Positions 1 through 8,044 of a DNA stretch of 64,000 nucleotides are shown here, piece by piece. The first letter of the stretch is position 1. Each line of letters begins with the position of its first letter. The DNA comes from Sphingomonas sanxanigenens DSM 19645 = NX02 (GTDB lineage Bacteria > Pseudomonadota > Alphaproteobacteria > Sphingomonadales > Sphingomonadaceae), in the NCBI RefSeq assembly GCF_000512205.2, contig NZ_CP006644.1:5346501-5410500 (forward strand). Reading direction: 5' to 3'. A program made the translations under genes and the position numbers. The notes below the pieces were generated by a model. It was not told the origin of the DNA. It saw only the letters and a program-made list of their open reading frames with translations, and did no database searches.

Positions 1-7
1 TCCCTTC

Positions 8-27
8 GGCATACCCATGTGTATGCC
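8..27. other. Small inverted repeat upstream of hpf
   Basis: GGCATAC at 8-14 pairs with GTATGCC at 21-27 around a 6-nt loop. It lies just before the hpf ribosome binding site (GGAG, 37-40). It may be the tail of a terminator for the preceding gene, which is outside the window, or a leader hairpin of hpf. There is no U tract. Confidence 0.35.
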
Positions 28-46
28 GTTAGTAGTGGAGAAGCGA

Positions 47-622
47 ATGGATATCCGTATTTCCGGTCATCAGGTCGAGACTGGCGACGCGCTCAAGGCG
101 CATGTCGGGGAACGCCTGCAGGGTATCGCCGACAAATATTTCGCGCGGGCCATTTCGGCCAACGTGACGTTCGGCAAGGGCCCGCATGACGCGCGCTTCG
201 TCTGCGACATCGTCGCCCACGTGATGCAGGGTGTCATTCTCAAATCCTCGTCGATGGGGGGAGAGGCGCATCCCGCGTTCGACGGCGCTGCCGACAAGAT
301 CGAGACGCAGCTTCGCCGCTATATGCGCCGCCTGAAGGCGCGCAACGGCAGTGCGAGTGCGGGCGAGATCCCGGTCGATGCCGGATACACGCTCTTCGCG
401 GAGACCGTGGAGCAGGAAGAGGAAGTGGCCGACAATCCGCCGGTCATCGCCGAAACCCGCGTCGACGTGCCCGATGCGAGCGTGTCCGATGCGGTGATGA
501 TGCTCGATCTCCGCCATACCAACGCGCTACTGTTCAAGAATTCGGGTACCGGGACCTACAATATGGTGTATCGGCGCGGCGACGGCACGATCGGATGGGT
601 CGAGCCGAACCGCGCCGGCTGA
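47..622 (+). CDS. hpf: Ribosome hibernation promoting factor, long form
   Basis: Binds the 30S decoding region and dimerises 70S ribosomes into inactive 100S particles in stationary phase or starvation. Residues about 1-100 form the S30AE N-terminal domain (starts MDIRISGHQVETGDAL). A variable acidic linker follows, and residues about 135-188 form the C-terminal dimerisation domain found only in long HPF (VMMLDLRHTNALLF, GWVEPN). I chose the ATG at 47 over an upstream in-frame ATG at 17 because GGAG sits 6 nt before it and the family starts here; this gives 191 aa. It is followed by ptsN, the usual alphaproteobacterial rpoN-hpf-ptsN order; rpoN would lie to the left, outside the window. Confidence 0.93.
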   Translation: MDIRISGHQVETGDALKAHVGERLQGIADKYFARAISANVTFGKGPHDARFVCDIVAHVMQGVILKSSSMGGEAHPAFDGAADKIETQLRRYMRRLKARNGSASAGEIPVDAGYTLFAETVEQEEEVADNPPVIAETRVDVPDASVSDAVMMLDLRHTNALLFKNSGTGTYNMVYRRGDGTIGWVEPNRAG

Positions 623-651
623 ATCGGCGCGTCCTGGGGGGGACTGACTGA

Positions 652-676
652 GGCGGGTGTGCATCGCATACCCGCC
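652..676. other. Stem-loop between hpf and ptsN
   Basis: GGCGGGTGTGC (652-662) pairs with GCATACCCGCC (666-676) with one G-T wobble and a 3-nt loop. It ends 14 nt before the ptsN start, so it could attenuate or process the hpf-ptsN transcript. No U tract follows, so a classical terminator is unlikely. It shares the octamer GCATACCC with the hairpin upstream of hpf. Confidence 0.45.
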
Positions 677-690
677 CAACCGGAACGACG

Positions 691-1158
691 ATGACCGATT
701 TCAACGATATGCTCGTGCCCGGCGCCGTCGAGTCCGCGCTCGCGGTGAGCAACAAGAAGAGCCTGTTCCAGCAACTCGGCCAGATTTCCGAACGCGAGTT
801 CGGTATCGAGCAGCGACGGGTGATCGACAGGCTCACCGAGCGTGAGCGACTCGGTTCGACGGGGTTCGGCGGCGGCGTCGCCATCCCGCACGGCAAGATC
901 GATGGCCTGGACCATGTGGTCGGCGTCTTCGCGCGACTCGCCGAGCCGATCGAGTTTCAGGCGATCGACGATATGCCCGTCGATCTCATCTTCATGCTGC
1001 TGTCGCCGCCCGATGCCGGCGCGGACCATCTCAAGGCGCTGGCGCGGGTCAGTCGCCTCCTGCGTGACCGGACGTTCGTCGCCAAGCTGCGCGGCGCCTC
1101 GTCGACCGATGCGATCTACGCGTTGCTGACCGGTGTGGGAACGCGTGACGCCGCCTGA
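691..1158 (+). CDS. ptsN: PTS IIA-like nitrogen-regulatory protein PtsN (EIIA-Ntr)
   Basis: Terminal phospho-acceptor of the PTS-Ntr phosphorelay (PtsP-NPr-EIIANtr), a cytoplasmic regulator of potassium transport, stringent response and carbon/nitrogen balance rather than a sugar transporter. At 155 aa it is the usual size for a stand-alone IIA domain of the mannitol/fructose type. The phosphorylated histidine is His67 in the motif GGVAIPHGKI. The gene follows hpf after 68 nt and its end overlaps the start of the thioesterase gene, so the three are probably one transcript. Confidence 0.93.
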   Translation: MTDFNDMLVPGAVESALAVSNKKSLFQQLGQISEREFGIEQRRVIDRLTERERLGSTGFGGGVAIPHGKIDGLDHVVGVFARLAEPIEFQAIDDMPVDLIFMLLSPPDAGADHLKALARVSRLLRDRTFVAKLRGASSTDAIYALLTGVGTRDAA

Positions 1159-1636
1159 GGGCACGGGATCGGGCAGCGCACCGGTCGGGGCCGCGGCGCA
1201 TTATCGTGCACTCGAATCGCTCTATGCCGCGGCCGCGATCAACCGGCTTTTCCCGTCGCGGCTGGAAATCACCGGCACCGGGCTGGCGCGGATCCTGTTC
1301 GACATCGACGAACGCGTGTTCCACGCCGCGGGCGCGGCGCACGGCACCGTCTATTTCAAGATGCTCGACGATGCCGCCTTCTATGCCTGCAACAGCCTGG
1401 TCACCGATCGTTTCCTGCTGACGACGCAATTCAACCTGCTTCTCACCCGCCCGCTGCGCGCCGGGCCGGTGATCGCCGAGGGGCGCTGGGTCAGCGGCCG
1501 CCGCCGCGTCTATGTGGGCGATGCGCGGCTGATCGATCAGGATGGCGAAGAGGTCGCGCGCGGCACGGGCACCTTCATGCGATCGCAGATCGCGCTCGCC
1601 GCGCTCCCCGGTTACGTTCGCGCGGCACAGTCATGA
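1145..1636 (+). CDS. PaaI-type hotdog-fold thioesterase
   Basis: A 163-residue single-domain protein resembling the PaaI/YbgC acyl-CoA thioesterase group; these hydrolyse acyl- or aryl-CoA in the cytoplasm. The hotdog core runs from about residue 40 (GTVYFKMLDDAAFYACNSL) to 155 (GTGTFMRSQ). The start is ambiguous: GTG at 1145, overlapping the ptsN stop and preceded by GGGA, fits better than GTG at 1133. The downstream DUF1491 gene overlaps by ATGA. Substrate cannot be told from sequence. Confidence 0.8.
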   Translation: MTPPEGTGSGSAPVGAAAHYRALESLYAAAAINRLFPSRLEITGTGLARILFDIDERVFHAAGAAHGTVYFKMLDDAAFYACNSLVTDRFLLTTQFNLLLTRPLRAGPVIAEGRWVSGRRRVYVGDARLIDQDGEEVARGTGTFMRSQIALAALPGYVRAAQS

Positions 1637-1971
1637 GCGCGCGGCTGACCAGCCGGATGCTGGTCGGCGCGCTCGTCCGCCGCGCGCATGCCGAAGGCGG
1701 GCACGCGATGGTGCTCCGGCATGGCGACGATGGCGCGGGTGCGGTGCTGCTGCAATGCGTCGAGCGTGGCCGCTTCGTTGCCTTGATCGAGCGGCAGCTC
1801 GATCATCTTGGCCGGTATCGCTGGGCGCGCTGCGGCCCTGCCCTCGATGAAGGAAGCGCGCTTGGCGATTATCTCGATCGACGCCGCGCGCGCGACCCCG
1901 ATCTGTGGCTGGTCGAACTGGACATCGCCGAGCCCGAACGCTTCGCCGCTGAAATGACCGGTGAAACTTGA
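1633..1971 (+). CDS. DUF1491 family protein
   Basis: A 112-aa cytoplasmic protein starting MSARLTSRMLVGALVRR and ending in the family signature DPDLWLVELDIAEPERF. DUF1491 members are short alphaproteobacterial proteins with no assigned function. The ATG overlaps the thioesterase stop (ATGA), so it is translationally coupled to that gene. No signal peptide, membrane segment or catalytic motif is visible. Confidence 0.8.
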   Translation: MSARLTSRMLVGALVRRAHAEGGHAMVLRHGDDGAGAVLLQCVERGRFVALIERQLDHLGRYRWARCGPALDEGSALGDYLDRRRARDPDLWLVELDIAEPERFAAEMTGET

Positions 1972-2124
1972 CTTGACCCGGTCCGCCGGAGAACCAGACT
2001 GCGAGCTTGATAGCGGGGCCGCGCAGCCGGGCGAATAAGATCCGGGCGGCGACGCAGACGGCGAAGCGAACGGATCGCCCTGTTTCGGCATCCGATCGTT
2101 CCGCCGCCTTGACGATCGGGGTGC

Positions 2125-2733
2125 ATGACTTTTTCGTTCCAATTCGTCGCGCGCGCGATGCTTTTCGCCTGCGCGTTCGCCGCAAGCCTTGCCGGCTTCT
2201 CGAGCCCCGCCATGGCGGAGGCGGCTGCTCCGGAGGCCAACGGCTTCGGAATCATGCAGCGGTTGCAGATCGTTGCGCCATCGCCGCGCATCTTCCTCGG
2301 CAACGCGTTCGCGCCGACGGCCGCTTCGCTCGCCACCCTGGTCGCGTCGCACGTGATGCCCGCGGCGCTCGATGCGGAAACCGAATGCCTTGCCGGCGCG
2401 ATCTATTTCGAATCGCGCGGTGAGCCGCTTGACGGCCAGCTTGCCGTCGCGGAGGTGATCCGCAATCGCGCCGCCTCCGGCCGCTTCCCCGCCTCGCTGT
2501 GCGGGGTCGTCTTCCAGCCGTCGCAATTCTCGTTCGTCCGTGGCGGCGCGATGCCGCCGATCCGCCGCGAGAGCGATCAATGGCGCCGCGCCGTCGCCGT
2601 CGCGCAGATCGCATTGGGCGGTCAGTGGGCCAGCAGTGTCGGCAAGGCGTTGTTCTTCCATGCCAGCCGGATCGCGCCGCGCTGGCGGCTGCAGCGCCTC
2701 GCCCGGGTCGGCAACCACATCTTCTACCGCTGA
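2125..2733 (+). CDS. Exported SleB-type cell wall hydrolase
   Basis: Predicted peptidoglycan-degrading enzyme of the SleB/CwlJ hydrolase family (Hydrolase_2). Residues 1-31 form a signal peptide (hydrophobic core FVARAMLFACAFAASLAGF, cleavage near AMA-EA). The catalytic domain starts near residue 88 with ETECLAGAIYFESRGEP, containing the family's conserved Glu, followed by GQLAVAEVIRNR and QFSFV. It probably acts in the periplasm in wall remodelling, as sporulation is not expected here. A 150-nt gap without a gene precedes it and a palindrome follows. Confidence 0.87.
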   Translation: MTFSFQFVARAMLFACAFAASLAGFSSPAMAEAAAPEANGFGIMQRLQIVAPSPRIFLGNAFAPTAASLATLVASHVMPAALDAETECLAGAIYFESRGEPLDGQLAVAEVIRNRAASGRFPASLCGVVFQPSQFSFVRGGAMPPIRRESDQWRRAVAVAQIALGGQWASSVGKALFFHASRIAPRWRLQRLARVGNHIFYR

Positions 2734-2739
2734 ACCGGC

Positions 2740-2756
2740 CCGGCGTGGCACGCCGG
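2740..2756. terminator. Palindrome after the SleB-type gene
   Basis: CCGGCGTG and CACGCCGG are perfect inverted arms around a single G; in RNA the inner bases would open into a loop and leave a 6-7 bp GC stem. It begins 6 nt after the hydrolase stop. There is no clear U tract, so its terminator role is tentative. Confidence 0.4.
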
Positions 2757-2793
2757 CTCTTGCGGTGTTCCGTCAATGTTCTATCCTGGCGAC

Positions 2794-3297
2794 ATGGCAA
2801 CCGCGCCCGTCGACACCGCTTCCGCATGCGCGGATCCTGCAAAGGCGGCGATCTGCGCGGCAGATGTCGCACGCGGCGTCTGCCGGCTGTTCCACCGGCA
2901 TGATCTGTTCGCGATCGCCGAAGTGCCGCTGGCCAATGGCCGTCGTGCCGATCTGATGGCGATCGATGCCAGGGGCGGCATCACCATCGTCGAGATCAAG
3001 GTCAGCCGCGCGGATCTGCTCGGCGACCTCAAATGGCGCGATTATCTCGACTATTGCGACCGCTTCTTCTGGGCGGTGCCGCCGGGCTTCGATCTCGCCC
3101 CGTTCGAGACCGAAGCCTTTCTGCCCGGTCTTGCAGGCCTGATCGTCGCGGATCGCTATGACGGCGCGATGCTGCGGGATGCGACGACGGTGGCGATGCC
3201 GCCCGCCCGCCGCCGTGCTGAAACATTGCGCTTCGCCCGCCGTGCGGCGCATCGCTGGATGGCGGGGATCGATCCCGAACTGGGCGGTTTCGCCTGA
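2794..3297 (+). CDS. mmcB: MmcB family DNA repair protein
   Basis: Resembles MmcB, an alphaproteobacterial SOS/DNA-damage protein with a PD-(D/E)XK nuclease-like core, linked in Caulobacter to mitomycin C resistance. Here the core is visible as NGRRADLMAID followed by ITIVEIKVSRADLLGDLKW and YLDYCDRFFWAVP, giving the D...ExK arrangement. I prefer the ATG at 2794 (MATAPVD, 167 aa) to the one at 2776, judging by where homology to the family should begin. It converges on the ankyrin gene; the short space between them is GC-rich and self-complementary. Confidence 0.82.
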   Translation: MATAPVDTASACADPAKAAICAADVARGVCRLFHRHDLFAIAEVPLANGRRADLMAIDARGGITIVEIKVSRADLLGDLKWRDYLDYCDRFFWAVPPGFDLAPFETEAFLPGLAGLIVADRYDGAMLRDATTVAMPPARRRAETLRFARRAAHRWMAGIDPELGGFA

Positions 3298-3359
3298 CGG
3301 CGCCGCCCCCGCCGGAGCTGGCGCCGGAGCGGGCGGCGGCTGATCTCAGGCGTGCGATC

Positions 3360-3980
3360 TTAGAATTTGGGGCCCTGCATCGGCTTGTTCGCCTGTGGCT
3401 TGGCGGCGTCCAGCTCGCGCAGGATGCTGGTCAAACGCTGGTCGCGTTGCGCGTATTCCCGCGCCGACATGCCCGCAAGCAGGTCACGCTGGTTGGGGTC
3501 GGCGCCGGCCTCGACCAGTACGCGCACCATGTTGGTGTCGCCCAGCTGGACGGCGCGGATGAGCGGCGTCTCGCCGCTGTTGTTCGCCAGGTTGACGCGC
3601 GCCTTGCGGGCAATCAGCAACTGCGCACCGTCGACATAGCGGAGCTGCGCGGCGGCCATCAGCGGCGTGTTGCCGTCATTGTCCTTGATGTCCGGGCGCG
3701 CGCCCTTGCCGAGCAGGAAGGACAACCAGGCATTGTCCCGGCGCTTGACGACGATATGCAGCGCGGTCTCCCCGCTCTCGCGGTCGCGCGCGTCGATGAT
3801 GGTGGTGCCGGGCTGCTCGATCAGCTTGGTCGCCTCGGTGCCGTCACGATCCTTCACGGCCTTGAGGAAATTATAGCTGTCGGAAAAGCGCTGTGCCGGT
3901 GCAGCCGCGGGCGCCACGAACAGCGCAGCGGCCGCGGCCAGCAGGATGGTTCGGCCGGTCGACATGCGGGTCGGCTTCAT
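3360..3980 (-). CDS. Exported ankyrin-repeat protein
   Basis: A 206-aa protein starting MKPTRMSTGRTILLAAAAALF, a signal peptide ending near APAQR, so probably periplasmic. At least four ankyrin repeats occupy residues about 60-185, with motifs GETALHIVVKRRD, DGNTPLMAAAQ, SGETPLIRAVQLGD and LVEAGADPNQRD. Ankyrin repeats are protein-binding scaffolds, so a partner-binding role is inferred with no substrate known. The upstream extension of the open frame is antisense to the Sco gene and was excluded. It is divergent from that gene across about 66 nt. Confidence 0.85.
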   Translation of the reverse strand: MKPTRMSTGRTILLAAAAALFVAPAAAPAQRFSDSYNFLKAVKDRDGTEATKLIEQPGTTIIDARDRESGETALHIVVKRRDNAWLSFLLGKGARPDIKDNDGNTPLMAAAQLRYVDGAQLLIARKARVNLANNSGETPLIRAVQLGDTNMVRVLVEAGADPNQRDLLAGMSAREYAQRDQRLTSILRELDAAKPQANKPMQGPKF

Positions 3981-4046
3981 TTCGTCGGTAGATCCCTGTT
4001 TCTGGAAGCGAGAGGGGTTATCTTGTCGATTGAACGATAGCAGAGC

Positions 4047-4670
4047 ATGGCTGGCCCGGAAATGAACATTGCCCTTCGAAACCTTCGCGGTCCCGCCGCA
4101 GCGCTCGCACTCCTGCTCGCGCCGCTCGTCCTCTCCGGCTGCGGCCCCTCGTCCGAAGCGCCGCTTGCAGGTGCACGGATCGGTGGCCCGTTCGCGCTGA
4201 CCGATCAGAACGGCAAGCGCATGACCGATCAGGCGCTCGCCGGCAAATATCGCATCATGTACTTCGGCTACAGCTATTGCCCCGATGTCTGCCCCACCGA
4301 CCTGGCGCTGATCACCGCCGGGCTGAAGGCGTTCGAGGCCAAGGCGCCCGCGCTGGCCGCAAAGGTGCAGCCGGTGTTCGTCACCATCGATCCGGCGCGC
4401 GACACGCCCGCGCGGCTCAAGACCTATCTTGCGGACTTCCATCCGCGGCTGATCGGGCTCACCGGCAGCGCGGCGGAGATCGCGGCGATCGCGCGGGCCT
4501 ATGGCGTGCCCTACAGCCGTGGCGAAGGCGCGGGCGACGCCTATATGATGAACCATGGCAACCAGGTCTATCTCATGGCGCCCGACGGCGCGCCGATCGC
4601 GTTGATGCCGACCGAACCGGGCCGCACGCCGCAGGACTTCGCGGGCGAACTCACACGCTGGGTGAAATGA
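4047..4670 (+). CDS. Sco1/SenC family copper chaperone lipoprotein
   Basis: Thioredoxin-fold protein that delivers copper to the CuA site of cytochrome c oxidase or reduces its cysteines, at the periplasmic face of the inner membrane. It has a lipobox (LSGC) and the copper ligands CPDVC plus a distal His in MMNHGNQ, so it looks active. The start is uncertain: ATG 4047 or ATG 4062. Its stop overlaps the start of the YcgN-like gene by ATGA. No oxidase genes are nearby. Confidence 0.9.
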   Translation: MAGPEMNIALRNLRGPAAALALLLAPLVLSGCGPSSEAPLAGARIGGPFALTDQNGKRMTDQALAGKYRIMYFGYSYCPDVCPTDLALITAGLKAFEAKAPALAAKVQPVFVTIDPARDTPARLKTYLADFHPRLIGLTGSAAEIAAIARAYGVPYSRGEGAGDAYMMNHGNQVYLMAPDGAPIALMPTEPGRTPQDFAGELTRWVK

Positions 4671-5110
4671 GCGCGCCGTCGCGCCGCTTCTGGGAGGAAA
4701 AGCCCCTCGCCGCGCTGAGCCGCGACGAATGGGAATCGCTGTGCGACGGCTGCGGCAAATGCTGCCTGCACAAGCTGGAGGATGAGGATACCGGGGAACT
4801 CCATCCCACCAACGTTGCCTGCCGCCTGCTCGATCGCCGCAACGCCCGCTGCTCCGACTATCGGCGCCGCCACGCCTATGTGCCCGAATGCGTGCGGCTG
4901 ACGCCGGTGAAGCTGCGCCAGATCGACTGGCTGCCGGCCACCTGCGCCTATCGCCTCGTCGACGAGGGCAAGCCGCTGGCCGACTGGCATCATCTGATCA
5001 GTGGCGATCCCGAATCGGTGCATCGCGCCGGCATGTCGGTGCGCGGCTGGACGGTGTCCGAGGATGATGTCGGCGACCTCGAAAACCATGTGATCGAGCG
5101 GGATCTCTAG
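4667..5110 (+). CDS. YcgN-family cysteine cluster protein (UPF0260)
   Basis: A 147-aa protein with the family's Cys pattern: CDGCGKCC near residue 25, then single cysteines in [18 protein letters not shown] and TCAYRL. The pattern suggests binding of Zn or an Fe-S cluster, but the function is unknown. ATG 4667 overlaps the Sco stop, which sets the start. The next gene begins directly after its stop, so Sco, this gene and the YgjP-type gene form one operon. Confidence 0.85.
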   Translation: MSAPSRRFWEEKPLAALSRDEWESLCDGCGKCCLHKLEDEDTGELHPTNVACRLLDRRNARCSDYRRRHAYVPECVRLTPVKLRQIDWLPATCAYRLVDEGKPLADWHHLISGDPESVHRAGMSVRGWTVSEDDVGDLENHVIERDL

Positions 5111-5842
5111 GTGCTGCGGCTGTTCGGTCGGGCGCAGGCGGCCGACCCCGCGCTGCCCACCTTCGGCAGCCCGCCGCGCCCGTTGACGGTGGTTCGCAAC
5201 GCGCGCGCGCGATCGATGAAGCTCAGCGTCGATCCGCGCGACGGTTCGGTGCGGCTGGTGCTGCCGACGCGCGCCGGGCTGGGCCATGCGCTCGGCTGGG
5301 TGGAAACCAAGCGCGGCTGGATCGAACGGCAGCTCGGCAAGGTGACCGATGGCGTGCCGATCGTGGCGGGCGGCTCGATTCCGTGGCGCGGTGCCGAATT
5401 GCTGGTCGACTGGTCGGCCGATCATCCGAGGATGCCGCGGCTGGCGGGTGATCGGATCCTCGTCGGGGGTTCCATCGACACGCTCGAACTGCGCGTGCTG
5501 CGCTGGATCCGCACCGAAGCGAAGCGGTTGCTGGAGGAAGAAACGCGCGCGGTCGCCGCGCGCGCCGGCGTGTCGGTCGCGATGGTCGGTGTCGGCGACC
5601 CGCGGTCACGCTGGGGAAGCTGCGCGTCGAACGGCAACATCCGCTACAGCTGGCGCCTGCTGCTGGCGCCCGATTTCGTATGGAAGGCCACCGTCGCGCA
5701 TGAGGTCGCGCACCGCGTCCACATGGATCATTCGCGTGCCTTCCACGCGCTGGCGGCATCGCTGTTCGGCGCGGATCCGAAACCCGCGCGTGAATGGCTG
5801 CGCCGTCACGGCGCGGCGCTTCACGGGTTGGGGCGATCCTGA
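5111..5842 (+). CDS. YgjP-like metallopeptidase (DUF45/SprT-like)
   Basis: A 243-aa predicted zinc metalloprotein. The C-terminal half has the family signature SRWGSCASNGNIRYSWRL, followed by the gluzincin-like site VAHEVAHRVHMDHS (HExxH plus a third His). Substrates of this family are poorly known. The start is a GTG immediately after the preceding stop, with no gap. The 3' end overlaps the 3' end of the convergent PBP gene by 22 nt. Confidence 0.85.
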   Translation: MLRLFGRAQAADPALPTFGSPPRPLTVVRNARARSMKLSVDPRDGSVRLVLPTRAGLGHALGWVETKRGWIERQLGKVTDGVPIVAGGSIPWRGAELLVDWSADHPRMPRLAGDRILVGGSIDTLELRVLRWIRTEAKRLLEEETRAVAARAGVSVAMVGVGDPRSRWGSCASNGNIRYSWRLLLAPDFVWKATVAHEVAHRVHMDHSRAFHALAASLFGADPKPAREWLRRHGAALHGLGRS

Positions 5843-7941
5843 ATCCTGGTGGGCGGCGGCAGTCGCGTCGATGACGGCGCGGGCCGCTCGCGGTCCCTTT
5901 CCCGATCCCGGTCGTTCTCACGGTCGGTCGGTCGGCTGCGGGTCATCCGGTCGACCCAGTCGCGATCGATCCGTTCGGGAGGCTCCTCCCCTTCTTCCGT
6001 CTCGTCCGGCATGCCCATGCCGTCCCCGGGCGGCGACGCGGGGTCGCCCGGCATGCCATTATCGTCGGCCGGCGCACCCATGTCTGGATTGCCGAAATAG
6101 GCCTCCTCGTCAGGTTCCAGCTGCCATTCGGGCAGGGTCACCTCGGTGTCGAACCGCTCGACCGGGCGGTTGGCAACGGCGCTCGCCATGAAGTCATGGA
6201 ACGCCGCGGCCGGAGCCCGCCCGCCCTGCAGGCCACCGACGGGCTTGGCGTCGTCGCGGCCCATCCACACGCCGGTGGTGATGCCGCTGGAAAAGCCGAG
6301 GAACCAGCCATCCTTGTTCGAGCTCGTCGTACCCGTCTTGCCCGCGACCGGCCGGCCGATCTGCGCGGCGCGACCGGTGCCGGTCGCGACCGCGGTCTGC
6401 ATCAGATCGGTCATCTGCGCCGCGACTGCAGGTGCCACCAGCACGCGCGAGGTGTCGGTGCGATGCTCGTAGAGCACGCTGCGGTCGGCTGTGGTCACCT
6501 TGGTGATCCCGAACGGCGTGACCGCGACGCCCTTGGCCGAGACCGAGGCGAAGGCGCGCGTCATGTCGATCAGCCGTACGTCGGCGGTCCCGAGCACCAT
6601 TGAGGGCTGGGTATTGAGCGGGGTGCCGATGCCGAAGCGGCGCGCGACCTCAGCGATCGTCGCGGTGCCGACATCGACGCCGATCTTCGCCGCAACGGTG
6701 TTGATCGAATAGGCGAAGGCGGTGCGCAGCGTGATCTTGCCCGAATAGCGGCCGGAACTGTTGCGCGGGCTCCAGCCGTTGATCGTCACCGGCTCGTCCA
6801 CCACCTCGCTGTCGGGGGTGTAGCCCGCCTCCAGCGCCGCCAGATAGACGAACAGCTTGAATGCCGATCCGGGCTGCCGCTGGGATTGCGTCGCGCGGTT
6901 GTAGATCGAATTCACATAGTCGGTGCCGCCCACCATCGCGCGGACCGATCCGTCGCGGTCGAGCGCGACGAGCGCACCCTGCGCGCCACCCGGCACGTTG
7001 GCGCGGATCGCCGCGTCGGCGGCGCGCTGCATGCCCAGGTCCAGCGTCGTCCAGACTTCCAGCGGTTCCTTGCGCTCGCTGATCAGCGTGTCGAGCTGCG
7101 GCAGTGCCCAGTCGGTGAAATAGCGGACGCTGTTGGACTTGGGTTCGGGCGCGAATTTCACCGATCCGGGCTGCGCGGCGGCCGCCTGCTCGGCGGTGAT
7201 CGCACCGGCATCGCGCATCACGTCCAGCACCACCTGCGCGCGGCCGACCGCGGCTTCGGTGTCGGCGGTGGGCGAATAGTGCGACGGCGCCTTCACCAGG
7301 CCGGCGATGATTGCGGATTCCTCCAGCGACAGCGTCGTCGCGGGGTGGCCGAAGAATTTGCGGGCGGCGGCGTCGATGCCATAGGCGCCGCCACCGAAAT
7401 AGACCTTGTTCAGATACAGTTCGAGGATCTGGTCCTTGCTGAACTTGCGCTCCATCGCCAGCGCCAGGATCATCTCCCGGCCCTTGCGGCCGAAGGTCTT
7501 GGTGTTGGTGAGGAAGACGTTGCGGGCGAGCTGCTGGGTGATCGTCGATCCGCCCTGCGCCCAGGCGCCGCGCTGCAGCCGCACATAGGAAGAACGCGCG
7601 ATGCCGATCGGGTCGACGCCCGGATGGCTGCGGAACCGCCGATCCTCCACCGCGACCATCGCATCGATCATCACCGGAGGAATGTCGTCATAGGTCAGCC
7701 ATTGGCCGAAGCTGGGCCCGAGCGAGACCAGAACGGTGCCGTCGGACGCGCGCACCCGGATCATCTGGCCGTTGGGCGACGATTTGAGCTGCGAATAGCT
7801 CGGCAGCGTCGACATCGCGATGCCCACCGCAACGACCAGCGCGACGATGCCGATCAGCGCCGCGACGAGTGCGATCTTGAGGAGACGGAGGACGCCCGTG
7901 CGCCACGGGCGTTTCGAAGCGGGTTTGCGCGTGGCTGCCAT
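5821..7941 (-). CDS. Class A penicillin-binding protein (PBP1A-like)
   Basis: Bifunctional peptidoglycan synthase. Residues about 17-45 form a membrane anchor. The GT51 glycosyltransferase domain includes the catalytic Glu99 in VEDRRFRSHPGVD and GGSTITQQLARNVFL. The transpeptidase domain has SxxK at 359-362 (SAFK), SIN at 412-414 and KTGTT from 535, so both active sites look intact. The C-terminal tail of about 90 residues is Pro/Asp/Arg-rich and low-complexity. At 706 aa it is somewhat short for PBP1A. Upstream is a 100-nt gap before the PKS operon. Confidence 0.93.
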   Translation of the reverse strand: MAATRKPASKRPWRTGVLRLLKIALVAALIGIVALVVAVGIAMSTLPSYSQLKSSPNGQMIRVRASDGTVLVSLGPSFGQWLTYDDIPPVMIDAMVAVEDRRFRSHPGVDPIGIARSSYVRLQRGAWAQGGSTITQQLARNVFLTNTKTFGRKGREMILALAMERKFSKDQILELYLNKVYFGGGAYGIDAAARKFFGHPATTLSLEESAIIAGLVKAPSHYSPTADTEAAVGRAQVVLDVMRDAGAITAEQAAAAQPGSVKFAPEPKSNSVRYFTDWALPQLDTLISERKEPLEVWTTLDLGMQRAADAAIRANVPGGAQGALVALDRDGSVRAMVGGTDYVNSIYNRATQSQRQPGSAFKLFVYLAALEAGYTPDSEVVDEPVTINGWSPRNSSGRYSGKITLRTAFAYSINTVAAKIGVDVGTATIAEVARRFGIGTPLNTQPSMVLGTADVRLIDMTRAFASVSAKGVAVTPFGITKVTTADRSVLYEHRTDTSRVLVAPAVAAQMTDLMQTAVATGTGRAAQIGRPVAGKTGTTSSNKDGWFLGFSSGITTGVWMGRDDAKPVGGLQGGRAPAAAFHDFMASAVANRPVERFDTEVTLPEWQLEPDEEAYFGNPDMGAPADDNGMPGDPASPPGDGMGMPDETEEGEEPPERIDRDWVDRMTRSRPTDRENDRDRERDRERPAPSSTRLPPPTRIQDRPNP

Positions 7942-8044
7942 GGATCGCCGCTGGTTACGCGCTAAGCCGCCGCCTCACAAGCCGTCAGCGACGAACAACG
8001 CTTCGGATCGGCCGGCAATATGGGCGGTTTCGTCGATCGATGCG

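Noticed and set aside
3981-4556. N-terminal extension of the ankyrin gene to a 398-residue protein
   Set aside because: The extension is antisense to the Sco gene, and a proper signal peptide begins at 3980.
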